From assembly GCF_002836515.1 (NCBI RefSeq), contig NZ_PJBC01000060.1, forward strand, positions 62,001 to 126,000: DNA of 64,000 bases, in the 5' to 3' direction. The number at the start of each line of letters is the position of its first letter. Position 1 is the stretch's first letter. The stretch is from Pseudomonas sp. Choline-02u-1. Lineage in GTDB: Bacteria > Pseudomonadota > Gammaproteobacteria > Pseudomonadales > Pseudomonadaceae. The notes below the pieces were generated by a model that searched no databases, was not told the DNA's origin, and was given only the letters and a program-made list of their open reading frames with translations. The translations under genes and the position numbers were made by a program. This document shows positions 39,141-48,223 of this stretch, piece by piece.

Positions 39141-40300
39141 GCCTGGAGAGCGCAAAGTCCGCCCAGTCCTACGACTACCTGATCGTCGGTGCCGGGTTTG
39201 CCGGCAGCGTTATCGCCGAGCGTCTGGCTGAAGGGTTGGGTCGCCGTGTGTTGCTGATTGATCGGCGTCCACACATCGCTGGCAATGCCTACGACCATTA
39301 CGATGAGGCCGGGGTGCTGGTGCACCGATACGGCCCGCATATCTTTCACACCAACGCGCAGCGGATCGTCGATTACCTGTCGCGCTTTACCAAGTGGCGG
39401 CCCTATGAGCACCGCGTCCTGGCGCAGGTGGACGGCAAGCTGGTGCCGATCCCGATCAATCTGACGACGCTTAATTCGCTTTATGGTCTGTCGATGTCCT
39501 CTGAGGAAGCCGAGGTATTTCTCGCCGAACGCGCCGAACCGGTGGCGACCATTCGCACGTCCGAGGACGTTGTAGTGAACCAGATCGGTCGCGAACTTTA
39601 TGAGAAGTTCTTCCGTGGCTATACGCGCAAGCAGTGGGGCCTGGATCCGTCGGCGCTGGACAAATCGGTGACCTCGCGCATCCCCACGCGAACCAGCGAA
39701 GACGACCGCTATTTCGGTGACACCTTTCAGATCATGCCCACCGATGGCTACACGAAAATGTTCGAACGCATGCTTGATCATCCGAACATCGATTTGCTGC
39801 TGGGCACCGATTTCACGGCGGTGCGTGAAGGGGTGAAGTACGCGCATTTGATCTACTGCGGCCCGATCGACGAGTACTTCGATTTCCAGTTGGGCCGCTT
39901 GCCGTACCGGTCGCTGCGCTTCGAGCATCGGACCCTCGAGCAGGAACATTATCAACCCGTGGCAGTGGTCAATTATCCGCATCCCGACGTGCCGTACACG
40001 CGCATCACCGAATACAAACATCTGACCGGCCAGACACACCCGTGCACCAGCATCACCTACGAATATCCCTGTGATGACGGCGATCCGTATTATCCAGTGC
40101 CCCGCGCGGAAAACGCTGAGCTGTACAAACGCTACCGAGCGCTCGCTGAGCAGACACCGAACGTGACGTTTCTCGGACGACTGGGCACCTACAAGTACTA
40201 CAACATGGATCAGGTGGTGGGGCAGGCGCTGGCCTTGTATCGGGATATTCAAGCGGCGAACGCACCAGTCACTGCCGCAACCGAGATCGATATCTCATGA
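39128..40300 (+). CDS. glf: UDP-galactopyranose mutase
   Basis: 390-residue FAD enzyme converting UDP-galactopyranose to UDP-galactofuranose. FAD loop YLIVGAGFAGSVIAERLAE, the RRPHIAGNAYD stretch, GPHIFHTN, and RIPTRTSEDDRYFGDTFQIMPTDGY and the C-terminal GRLGTYKYYNMDQVVGQAL are typical UGM features. ATG 39128 overlaps the end of the preceding gene by 13 nt, and its own end overlaps the following gene by ATGA. It indicates that the polymer or a glycoconjugate made here contains galactofuranose. Confidence 0.95.
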   Translation: MPTISLESAKSAQSYDYLIVGAGFAGSVIAERLAEGLGRRVLLIDRRPHIAGNAYDHYDEAGVLVHRYGPHIFHTNAQRIVDYLSRFTKWRPYEHRVLAQVDGKLVPIPINLTTLNSLYGLSMSSEEAEVFLAERAEPVATIRTSEDVVVNQIGRELYEKFFRGYTRKQWGLDPSALDKSVTSRIPTRTSEDDRYFGDTFQIMPTDGYTKMFERMLDHPNIDLLLGTDFTAVREGVKYAHLIYCGPIDEYFDFQLGRLPYRSLRFEHRTLEQEHYQPVAVVNYPHPDVPYTRITEYKHLTGQTHPCTSITYEYPCDDGDPYYPVPRAENAELYKRYRALAEQTPNVTFLGRLGTYKYYNMDQVVGQALALYRDIQAANAPVTAATEIDIS

Positions 40301-41496
40301 GCGTGCAGCCCAAACGCGACGAACCCGAGCCCGGCGCAGGCGCACCTTCGATGTTCAGCAGCTTCGTGATGGCCGGTTTTGAGTGTTCCAGTCAGCGCCG
40401 CCAGGACGGTCGGCGTCTCGACCTGTTGGCAGACACCGGGCATGCGCGTTGGGTGGAAGAGGATTACCAGCGCCTGGGCGCCTTGAACATTCGTTGCGCC
40501 CGAGACGGCTTGCGCTGGCACTTGATCGAACGCAGCCCCGGGCGGTATGACTGGAGCAGCTTTGTGCCCATGCTCAAAGCCGCGCAAGCGCGGCAGGTGC
40601 AAGTGGTCTGGGACTTGTGCCACTACGGTTATCCGGATGATCTGGACATTTGGCGCCCGTCGTTCGTCGAGCGCTTCGCCCGTTTCGCTGGAGCCGTTGC
40701 GAAGCTGATGACCGACGAGGGCGTGAGCGTGCCGTTCTACTCGCCGATCAACGAGATTTCGTTCTGGAGTTGGGCGGGGGGCGATGTCGCTTACTTCAAC
40801 CCGAACGCGCGCGGGCGTGCACAGGAACTCAAGCATCAACTGGTGCGAGCCAGCATTGCTGCGATCGAAGCGATTCGCGGGCAGGCGCCGAATGCACGCT
40901 TCGTCCAGTGCGACCCGCTGATCCATGTGATCGCCGGATCCCGGCGCAGCGATGAAGTCGAAGCGGCCGAAGCGTATCGGCTGTCGCAGTTCCAGGCGTG
41001 GGATTTGCTCACCGGTCGCCAATGGCCGGGGCTGGGCGGGCAGGAACGCTACCTGGATATCATCGGTGCGAACTTCTACCCGCATAACCAATGGTATTTC
41101 CAGGGGCGGCGCATTGTTCGCGGCGAAGCGGACTATCGTCCGCTGGCCGGGATGCTCAAGGAATTGCACCAGCGGTACCAGCGGCCGGTGCTGCTTGCCG
41201 AGACCGGCGCCGAGGATGACGAACGCCTGCCGTGGCTGAGCTACGTTGTTGATCAGGTGGGGAGTGCGCTGGAGCGCGGTGTGCCGGTGCAAGGCATCTG
41301 CTGGTATCCGTTTCTCGATTATCCCGGTTGGGACGACGGCCGTTATTGCCCGACCGGCGTGTTTGGCTACGCGGATGGCGAGGGCGCGCGCGCGGCGTTT
41401 CATCCGTTGCATGTCGAGCTTGCGCGAGTCCCGGAGCGGATCAACGCACGGTTGCGCAGGCTCAATGACGGGCGATTGGAGGGGCGACCAACATGA
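40297..41496 (+). CDS. Clan GH-A glycoside hydrolase / glycosidase-like protein
   Basis: 399 residues, no signal peptide. A (beta/alpha)8 barrel resembling GH1/GH5-type enzymes: YSPINEISFWSWAGG carries the presumed acid/base Glu153, and VLLAETGAEDD the presumed nucleophile Glu302, about 150 residues apart as expected. WDLCHYGYPD and NFYPHNQWYF are barrel-strand segments. Cytoplasmic location with glf and an exporter suggests a role in trimming or transglycosylating a lipid- or nucleotide-linked intermediate, but the substrate is unknown. Its start overlaps the glf stop and its stop overlaps the next start (both ATGA), so the four proteins are made together. Confidence 0.8.
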   Translation: MSVQPKRDEPEPGAGAPSMFSSFVMAGFECSSQRRQDGRRLDLLADTGHARWVEEDYQRLGALNIRCARDGLRWHLIERSPGRYDWSSFVPMLKAAQARQVQVVWDLCHYGYPDDLDIWRPSFVERFARFAGAVAKLMTDEGVSVPFYSPINEISFWSWAGGDVAYFNPNARGRAQELKHQLVRASIAAIEAIRGQAPNARFVQCDPLIHVIAGSRRSDEVEAAEAYRLSQFQAWDLLTGRQWPGLGGQERYLDIIGANFYPHNQWYFQGRRIVRGEADYRPLAGMLKELHQRYQRPVLLAETGAEDDERLPWLSYVVDQVGSALERGVPVQGICWYPFLDYPGWDDGRYCPTGVFGYADGEGARAAFHPLHVELARVPERINARLRRLNDGRLEGRPT

Positions 41497-43253
41497 ACTT
41501 CCAGCACTTGCGTGACGAACCGTTGCCGGCCGCATCCAGCGCGTTTTTGTGGCGCTACGTCAGAGTGCGCCCGGCGCATTTCATGGCAATGGTGGCGCTG
41601 GTGATTGGCGCGGCGTGTTGCGCGGTGGTGGTGCAGTACGGCATGAAACTGCTGGTCGATGCCATGGCTGGCGAATCAGCAGCGGATCAGGTCTGGCGCG
41701 CGTTCGGCCTGTTCATGGCACTGATCATTCTGGAGAACGTGCTCTGGCGTCTGGGCGGCTGGGTGGGCTGTTACACCATCGTCGGCAGTTGTGCCGATCT
41801 GCGTGTCGACCTGTTTCATCATCTGACTGGCCACCCTATGCGTTATTTCCGGCGGCATTTCTCCGGCTCGCTGGCCAACCGCGTCTCGGCGATCGGCGCC
41901 GCTGCCGACAAGGTCTACGGCGGGCTGACGTGGCGCATCGTGCCGCCGTGCGTGGATTTTATTGGCGCTGTAGTGGTGATGGTCGCGGTCCATCCGGCAA
42001 TGGCACTGGCCTTGATCGGCTGCGTCATCGTGGTCGCCGCGCTGATTACCCTCTTTGGCGTGCGCGGCCGCAGCCGGCACATCGCGTTCGCTTCGCAGTC
42101 AGCCCGGGTCGGTGGCGAAATTGTCGACCTGGTCTCCAACGTGTGGACGATCAAGGCTTTCTCCGGGCGTGAACGCGAGCGGCTGCGCCTGGAGCGCGAG
42201 ATCGGCATCGAGGCGCAATCGCACCGCCGTAGCTGGATCTACATGGAAAAGGCCCGGGTGCTGCACGACATCTGCCTGACCCTCATGGCCGGCGGCATGC
42301 TCGGCTGGGCGATTGTGCTCTGGCGCACGGGGCAAGTGACCGCAGGGGATGTGGTGATGGTCAGCGCGCTGACGTTCCGCATCCTGCATGGTTCGCGCGA
42401 ACTGGCGCTGGCGCTGGTCGAAACCAGCCAGCAAATGGGCGTCATTAGCGAAACGCTGGGCATCGTCGCCCAGCCCCACGAGCTCAGCGACACCGCAGAA
42501 GAATTGGCACCAACGCGCGGGCACATAAAAATGCTCGACGTCAGTTACGCCTATCCGGACGGGCGCAACGTCTTCGAGCATTTTTTTCTGGATATCCCGG
42601 CTGGGCAAAGTATCGGGATTGCCGGTACCTCGGGCGCGGGCAAATCGACCTTGCTCGGCTTGCTGCAACGTCTGGATGACGTGCGCAGCGGGGTGATTCT
42701 GATCGACGACCGTGACATCCGCTCGGTCAGCCAGGACAGCCTGCGCCGGCAGATCGCCGTGGTGCCGCAAGAGCCGGCGCTGTTCAACCGCAGCATTCTG
42801 GAAAACATCGGCTACGGCCAACCGCACGCTACCGAGCAGCAGATCATCGAGGCTGCCCGCCAGGCGTTTTGCGATGAATTCATTCAGGCGCTACCGCAGG
42901 GTTATCACACGCCGGTAGGGGAGCGCGGCGTAACGTTGTCCGGCGGGCAACGCCAGCGCCTGGGGCTGGCGCGGGCGTTTTTGAAGGACGCACCGATCCT
43001 GATTCTTGATGAGGCCACCTCCGCCCTGGATTCCGATTCCGAAGCGATCATCCAGCGCGCACTGAGCAACTTGATGCGCGGCCGCACGGTGCTCGCCGTC
43101 GCCCACCGCCTCTCGACCATCGCCAACTTCGACCGCGTGCTGGTGTTGGAGGACGGCGAGATCGTGCAGGACGGCACTCCCGAAGAACTGCGCGAGAGCC
43201 AGGGACGGTTTCGCACGCTGTGGCAGATGCAGGCGATGGTGCATAACCGCTGA
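41493..43253 (+). CDS. ABC exporter with fused membrane and ATPase domains (MsbA-like)
   Basis: 586 residues. Six-helix transmembrane domain (about 25-315), then a nucleotide-binding domain with Walker A GTSGAGKST, Q-loop VVPQEPALFNRS, signature [15 protein letters not shown] and Walker B ILILDEATSALDSDSE. Homodimeric exporters of this type move lipid-linked sugars, lipids, peptides or drugs outwards. Position as the last gene of the transferase-glf-glycosidase set suggests export or flipping of a Galf-containing glycolipid. It ends 8 nt before the convergent GH16 gene. Confidence 0.92.
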   Translation: MNFQHLRDEPLPAASSAFLWRYVRVRPAHFMAMVALVIGAACCAVVVQYGMKLLVDAMAGESAADQVWRAFGLFMALIILENVLWRLGGWVGCYTIVGSCADLRVDLFHHLTGHPMRYFRRHFSGSLANRVSAIGAAADKVYGGLTWRIVPPCVDFIGAVVVMVAVHPAMALALIGCVIVVAALITLFGVRGRSRHIAFASQSARVGGEIVDLVSNVWTIKAFSGRERERLRLEREIGIEAQSHRRSWIYMEKARVLHDICLTLMAGGMLGWAIVLWRTGQVTAGDVVMVSALTFRILHGSRELALALVETSQQMGVISETLGIVAQPHELSDTAEELAPTRGHIKMLDVSYAYPDGRNVFEHFFLDIPAGQSIGIAGTSGAGKSTLLGLLQRLDDVRSGVILIDDRDIRSVSQDSLRRQIAVVPQEPALFNRSILENIGYGQPHATEQQIIEAARQAFCDEFIQALPQGYHTPVGERGVTLSGGQRQRLGLARAFLKDAPILILDEATSALDSDSEAIIQRALSNLMRGRTVLAVAHRLSTIANFDRVLVLEDGEIVQDGTPEELRESQGRFRTLWQMQAMVHNR

Positions 43254-43261
43254 GTGCAGCC

Positions 43262-44740
43262 CTATTGCGTTGAGCGGGTCCAGACCCTGACGTAATCGAT
43301 GCGAAAGACCGACGGCAGGTCCGCGTCGTCGACCACGCCGAACCAGTCCCACATCGCTTCACTGTCGAAGACGATCTGCATCGGAAAATGCCAGTAGCTG
43401 TTCTTCGCTTCCCTAACGAGTACGCCGTCGACATACCAGCGCAAGGTCTCGGGTTGCCAGTCGAAACCGTAAACATGAAAGGTGTTGGCCAGCCGCCACG
43501 GCGCAATCCAGGTACTGCCGGAACTGAGATGTTGATCGTTCTGTGGTCTGGCCCAGACATGCGCATTCATGTTGTAGCGGCGATCAAACGCTTCGTTAAG
43601 GGTTTTGCCGCCGATTTCGAAGATATCGATTTCCGTGGCGTTGTCCGGCAGCCCCGTCCACGCCAGCCAGAACGCGCTGGAACCGGCAGAGTTCATCGGT
43701 TTCGCGCGTGCTTCGTAATAGCCGTACATGCCCCGTTCATGGGTGCGCACCATCGCCGAGCTGTAGTCCTTGTAGCCCAGGGCGACATATTTTTCCGGGA
43801 GGGTCTGTTTGCGGAAAGTGATGTTCAGATTGCCGTTGCCGACCTTGGCGTTCTCCGGCAAAAACAGCGCCGGTTTGCGCCCGAGGGAGTCGGTGCCGGT
43901 GGCGTTGTTGACGTGCCAGCGTTCGGCATCGAGCGCGCTGCCGTTGAATTCGTCGGACAGCCGCGTATCGCGTTTCCAACCGCCGGCATTGGCCTGGTCC
44001 GATAACGGCAGGTCGGGCGTAACGTGCGTCGGTGTCGGGCCCAACGGGCCGACGCGAGTCCAGGCATCGGCCTGTTGCGGTAGGGCGACCGCCCACTTTT
44101 GCGCCAGATACTCGAACACGTTGCGGCGTTCGTCCTGGTTGCTGAATGGGCGGTCGTAAACCAGTACTTCGGCAATGTCGCCACGCAGGATCTCCGAGGT
44201 GCCGACGACGTTGCGCGCCACGGCGAACGGGCCGATCGGCACGTCACTGGTTTCCAACACCGCCAGGGCCGGTTCGTAGGCCGTGGTCTGCTGCACGCTG
44301 ATGCCGAAATTCGGCGCGACGTTATCGTTATCCGCCAGTTGCGGTCGCGAGCTGAACAGGCGCTGCCATGCCTTGCCACCGGCCTGCTCGGGCAAGCGCC
44401 GCGAGACCACAAACACTGTCACCGGGCCTTTGCTTGTGCGAATGGCCTGGCCCATGAACGCCGCCGTGCCGCTGAAACGCACCACGCCGTGGCCGTTGAG
44501 GGCGTTGTCGACGCGCGTCGGCAACGTCGTTGCCGCACGGTTGTCGACGACGACGTCATTGCCTTTGCCGGATTTATCCAGCCAGCGTACGACCTGATTT
44601 TGCCCTTCGAGGGTCATTGCGGCCGGGTCATTGCCGTCCAGCCACAGCACCAGTCCGTCAGCCACAGGCTGTGGAATATTGGCGCTGACGCCGGCGCTCA
44701 GCAGCAGCAAAACAAACAGCAAGCATCGTGATCTGTTCAT
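43262..44740 (-). CDS. Secreted GH16 glycoside hydrolase with N-terminal LamG-like domain
   Basis: 492 residues. Signal peptide (MNRSRCLLFVLLLLSAGVSA), a LamG/concanavalin-like domain (about 25-215, starting GLVLWLDGNDPAAM), then a GH16 catalytic domain with LSDEFNGSALDAERW and the catalytic motif EIDIFE (E-x-D-x-x-E). GH16 enzymes cut beta-glucans, agar-type galactans or carrageenans; the long motif context is closer to agarase/galactanase subfamilies. Last gene of the exopolysaccharide operon, so a polymer-trimming or degrading enzyme for its own product is likely. Periplasmic or extracellular. Confidence 0.87.
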   Translation of the reverse strand: MNRSRCLLFVLLLLSAGVSANIPQPVADGLVLWLDGNDPAAMTLEGQNQVVRWLDKSGKGNDVVVDNRAATTLPTRVDNALNGHGVVRFSGTAAFMGQAIRTSKGPVTVFVVSRRLPEQAGGKAWQRLFSSRPQLADNDNVAPNFGISVQQTTAYEPALAVLETSDVPIGPFAVARNVVGTSEILRGDIAEVLVYDRPFSNQDERRNVFEYLAQKWAVALPQQADAWTRVGPLGPTPTHVTPDLPLSDQANAGGWKRDTRLSDEFNGSALDAERWHVNNATGTDSLGRKPALFLPENAKVGNGNLNITFRKQTLPEKYVALGYKDYSSAMVRTHERGMYGYYEARAKPMNSAGSSAFWLAWTGLPDNATEIDIFEIGGKTLNEAFDRRYNMNAHVWARPQNDQHLSSGSTWIAPWRLANTFHVYGFDWQPETLRWYVDGVLVREAKNSYWHFPMQIVFDSEAMWDWFGVVDDADLPSVFRIDYVRVWTRSTQ

Positions 44741-44770
44741 GAGTCGTCCCTAACTTGGTTTGCGCCGTTA

Positions 44771-45826
44771 TTACGTGCCCACCGCCAGCAACGGCGTCGG
44801 TTGCGGGCGGTAGCCCCACGGGTTGTTGGTTTGCCAGCGCCAGCTGTCGATGAGCATTTGCGTCAACTCACGCTGTGCCCGCCAGCCCAGCTCGCGCCCG
44901 GCCTTGCTCGCATCGGCGCGGCACTCGGCGACATCACCGGCACGGCGCGGGGCGAAACGGTAGGGAATGCGCAGACCGGTGACGTCTTCGAAGGCGCTGA
45001 TGATCTGCAACACGCTGTAGCCGCTGCCGGTGCCGAGATTCCACACATGCAGGCCATGCTCATCGCCCTGCAAAACCTGCAGCGCCTTGAGATGACCTTC
45101 GGCCAGATCCAGCACATGGATGTAATCGCGAATACAGGTACCGTCGACGGTCGGATAGTCATTGCCATACACGGTTAACGCAGCGCGCTGGCCGCTGGCA
45201 ACCTCGCTCAGGCACGGCAGCAGATTGTTCGGTCGACCATTGGGCGCTTCGCCGATCAGCCCGCTCTCATGCGCGCCAATTGGATTGAAATAGCGCAGCA
45301 CAGCGATGTTCCAGCGTGAATCGGCGAGGGCGAGGTCGCCGAGCAATTGCTCGATCATCAGCTTCGAGCGCCCGTACGGATTTGCCGGTATGCCGGTGCC
45401 GTGCTCCTCGACGATGGGCATCGCGGCCGGCTCGCCGTAGACAGTCGCCGATGAGCTGAACACCAGATTGAACACGTGGGCGCGGGCCATCGCCTGACAC
45501 AGGTTCAGTGTGCCCACGACATTGTTGGCGTAGTAATCCATCGGCCGGCGCACGCTCTGTGCCACAGCTTTGAGCCCGGCGAAATGCAGCACCGCGTCGA
45601 TCGCGTAAGTGCTGAAAATCTCTTCCAGCAGCGCGGCGTCGCGAATATCGCCCTCGATGAAATCGACGTGCGAATGACTCAACAGCTCAAGCCGTGCGAT
45701 CGACTCGCGGCTGCTGTTGCACAGATTGTCGAGGATCAGAACCGAGTGTCCGGACTCGATCAGTTGCAATGCCGTGTGCGAACCGATGTAGCCGGCACCG
45801 CCCGTGACCAACGTGGTTTTGCGCAT
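44771..45826 (-). CDS. galE: UDP-glucose 4-epimerase (copy 2, exopolysaccharide operon)
   Basis: 351 residues. TLVTGGAGYIGSHTAL (NAD site), FSSSATVYGEPA, catalytic YGRSK, RYFNPIGAHESGLIGEAP and the C-terminal LGWRAQRELTQMLIDSWRW. Makes UDP-galactose for the polymer. ATG 45826 has a GGAG site 9 nt before it; an earlier ATG at 45841 has none. Paralogue of 36619-37644. Confidence 0.95.
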   Translation of the reverse strand: MRKTTLVTGGAGYIGSHTALQLIESGHSVLILDNLCNSSRESIARLELLSHSHVDFIEGDIRDAALLEEIFSTYAIDAVLHFAGLKAVAQSVRRPMDYYANNVVGTLNLCQAMARAHVFNLVFSSSATVYGEPAAMPIVEEHGTGIPANPYGRSKLMIEQLLGDLALADSRWNIAVLRYFNPIGAHESGLIGEAPNGRPNNLLPCLSEVASGQRAALTVYGNDYPTVDGTCIRDYIHVLDLAEGHLKALQVLQGDEHGLHVWNLGTGSGYSVLQIISAFEDVTGLRIPYRFAPRRAGDVAECRADASKAGRELGWRAQRELTQMLIDSWRWQTNNPWGYRPQPTPLLAVGT

Positions 45827-45857
45827 GACGACGTGCTCCATTGCGGGAAAATCCGGC

Positions 45858-47276
45858 TTAGCGGGCGGTGAACACCAGCTTGAATTCTTGCGGCCAGCGC
45901 GGGTGCAGCAGGCTGTAGGCCAAGGCGTAGGTCAGCGTGCCGATAGCGATGTCGCCGGCCAGGTGCGCGTAGCCGGACAGGCCGGTTTGCCGCGACAGCC
46001 ACATCACCATGACGGCCATCACCAGTGAAGCGAACAGGCTGCGGTAACCGGACTGGAAGAAGCTGCGCCAGTCATAACCGATGGCGGCGTGCAGGCCGCG
46101 CACCTGCAGCGGCGTGATCAGCAGCATGCGCAGCAGCAAAGCCAGCGCCGCCGCCATGCCGCCATAGGTCTCGCCGAGCAGGTAGACCAGCGCCAGCGCG
46201 AGCAGGGTAGTGGCGACTTCGGCCTTGAGCGTCAGGTGTGTGCGGTTGACCGCCACCAGCGCGGTGGTGGCGTACAGCGCCAGATTGCCCAGCGCTGCCG
46301 TGCACGCGAGCACTTGCAGCAACGGAATCGCATCGGCCCATTTGGCGCCGAAGATCAGCAGAATAATGTCTTCGGCGGTCAGGGCGATGCCGAAAAAAAG
46401 CGGTGTCAGCACGAAGCCGCTGATCGCCGTTGAATCACCAATCACACCGATCAGTCGCGCCGGTTCGGCACTGCGCCGGGCAAACACTGGCAGCGCGTAA
46501 CTCATCAAACCGTTGTAGATCGCCGAGCGCGGCAGGTCGATGATGCGCATGGCCAGGTTGAACATGCCCACCGCCTGCGCCCCGGCAGTGAGGCCGAGAA
46601 GCAGGTTGACGCCGCGTTGCAGGGTTTGCGAGCTCATGACGTTGACACAGACCGGCAGGCCGGCGCGCAGCAGTTCGCCCAGCACTTGGCGGTCGATCAA
46701 CAAGGGAATGCGCCGACGCTCGCTGCGCATCAGTACCAGCGTGGAAATGCCGTCCATGATCAGCGCCTGAGCGACCACCGCCCACGGGCCGAAACCCATC
46801 AGTGCCACGGCCACACCGCCCACTCCGCCAGCAACTTTGCCGAGCAAGGTGCGCGAGGCCAGCAGCTTGAAATTGCCGCTGCGGCGCATCTGCGCCACAT
46901 ACACCCGCGCCATCAGGGTGAAGAGGATTTTCACCGAGGCCACAACGGTCATCCAGCGTAGCGCGGGCGACGGCGTGTAAAGCACGACCGCCAGCGAAAT
47001 CAACGCAATCGACAACAGACTGACCAGCACGGCAAACCAGAACACGCTGCTGATGTGTTTGTCTTCCACCCGCTGCAGACGCACCAGCGGGTCTTCCAGC
47101 ATCGACGAGAACAGAATGCCAACCACTTCGACCACAGCGATGATCAGCGTGCCGATGCCCAGCTCCGTTGGCGTCAGCAAATGTGCGTAGACGACAAAGG
47201 TGATCATCGACAGAAAGATCAGGCCGAATTTCTCGGTGAAAATCCAGGCGAGTGTCGTCAGGCGACGGTTGGCCAT
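45858..47276 (-). CDS. Wzx-type polysaccharide flippase
   Basis: 472 residues with 12-14 hydrophobic helices, MOP/PST exporter family (polysaccharide biosynthesis protein). N-terminal FTEKFGLIFLSMITFVVYAHLLTPTELGIGTL is characteristic. It flips undecaprenyl-linked repeat units to the periplasm. ATG 47276 has GGGGA upstream; the frame continues in the other direction without homology. It lies between a GT2 gene and galE in the operon. Confidence 0.9.
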   Translation of the reverse strand: MANRRLTTLAWIFTEKFGLIFLSMITFVVYAHLLTPTELGIGTLIIAVVEVVGILFSSMLEDPLVRLQRVEDKHISSVFWFAVLVSLLSIALISLAVVLYTPSPALRWMTVVASVKILFTLMARVYVAQMRRSGNFKLLASRTLLGKVAGGVGGVAVALMGFGPWAVVAQALIMDGISTLVLMRSERRRIPLLIDRQVLGELLRAGLPVCVNVMSSQTLQRGVNLLLGLTAGAQAVGMFNLAMRIIDLPRSAIYNGLMSYALPVFARRSAEPARLIGVIGDSTAISGFVLTPLFFGIALTAEDIILLIFGAKWADAIPLLQVLACTAALGNLALYATTALVAVNRTHLTLKAEVATTLLALALVYLLGETYGGMAAALALLLRMLLITPLQVRGLHAAIGYDWRSFFQSGYRSLFASLVMAVMVMWLSRQTGLSGYAHLAGDIAIGTLTYALAYSLLHPRWPQEFKLVFTAR

Positions 47277-47293
47277 GGTGCGATCCCCGAGAG

Positions 47294-48223
47294 TCAGCGG
47301 CTGTTGCCCAGGCTTTTGAAGCAGGCGTAGAGGTAGCGCAGGGTCGGTTTGCCCTGAAAGAAAAACAGCGTCTGCCACGAATGCCCGAGCATCTGCCGGA
47401 ACACCTCGATGACCCGGCGATGATCGCCGCGCCGGGAAAAGGCATTGAGAAACTCCGCGTGGTTGGCGAGGACGAAATAGATCCGCTGCTGCTTGTTCAA
47501 TCGGGTGCCATAACGCGCCAGGTACAGCTGGATGAAGCGCAGTTTGTGCGGGTAGTACTTGTGCGGTTGCGCGGTGATATTGGCGGCGTTGACGGCGCGC
47601 CAGTGCAGGATCTGCGGCACGCTGTGGATCTCGCTGATTTCCCCGATGCGCGTCCACAACAGGCGATCCTCGGCGAAGCGCAGGCTCTGATCGAAGCCGC
47701 CAATGGCAACGATGATCTCGCGCAGCGCGAGCACGCCGGAGGTGCCGTTGATGATGTTTTCGCGCATGAAGTCGGCAAAGTGATCACCGTGTTTGCAGCG
47801 ATCCTCCAGTTGCCGTTTGCCGTCGCTGAATTCACTCATTTGAAAGCAATCGATCAAACCGACCTTGCGTCCCTGCTGCGTCAGTTCAGCGTGCAGCGCC
47901 AATTGCCTGTGCAGTTTTTCCGGATGCCAGCGGTCATCGGCATCGAGGAAGGCGATAAAGGTTTCCTTGGCACTGAACACACCGCGATTGCGCGCACTGG
48001 CCGGGCCTTGATTGGGCTGTTGCAACAGGACGATGGGGAAGGGCGCGGCGTATTGCCTGACGATCTCTGGCCCGGCATCGCTGGAGCCGTCATCGACGAT
48101 GATGACTTTGTCCGGCTGGCGGGTTTGTGCGCACACCGAATCCAGTGTGCGCTGGATGCTGGCGGCGGCGTTGTACAGCGGAATCACCACGCACACGGTG
48201 ACGGCCGAGGGATCATTCAGCAT
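47294..48223 (-). CDS. Glycosyltransferase family 2
   Basis: 309 residues with a GT-A fold: VCVVIPLYNAAASIQRTLDSV at the N-terminus, VDDGSSD, PASARNRG and FLDADDRW (DxD metal site). It adds a sugar to the growing lipid-linked unit at the cytoplasmic face. ATG 48223 lies within the last codons of the upstream Wzy-like gene (ATGCTGA overlap) and has GGGAG upstream. Confidence 0.92.
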   Translation of the reverse strand: MLNDPSAVTVCVVIPLYNAAASIQRTLDSVCAQTRQPDKVIIVDDGSSDAGPEIVRQYAAPFPIVLLQQPNQGPASARNRGVFSAKETFIAFLDADDRWHPEKLHRQLALHAELTQQGRKVGLIDCFQMSEFSDGKRQLEDRCKHGDHFADFMRENIINGTSGVLALREIIVAIGGFDQSLRFAEDRLLWTRIGEISEIHSVPQILHWRAVNAANITAQPHKYYPHKLRFIQLYLARYGTRLNKQQRIYFVLANHAEFLNAFSRRGDHRRVIEVFRQMLGHSWQTLFFFQGKPTLRYLYACFKSLGNSR

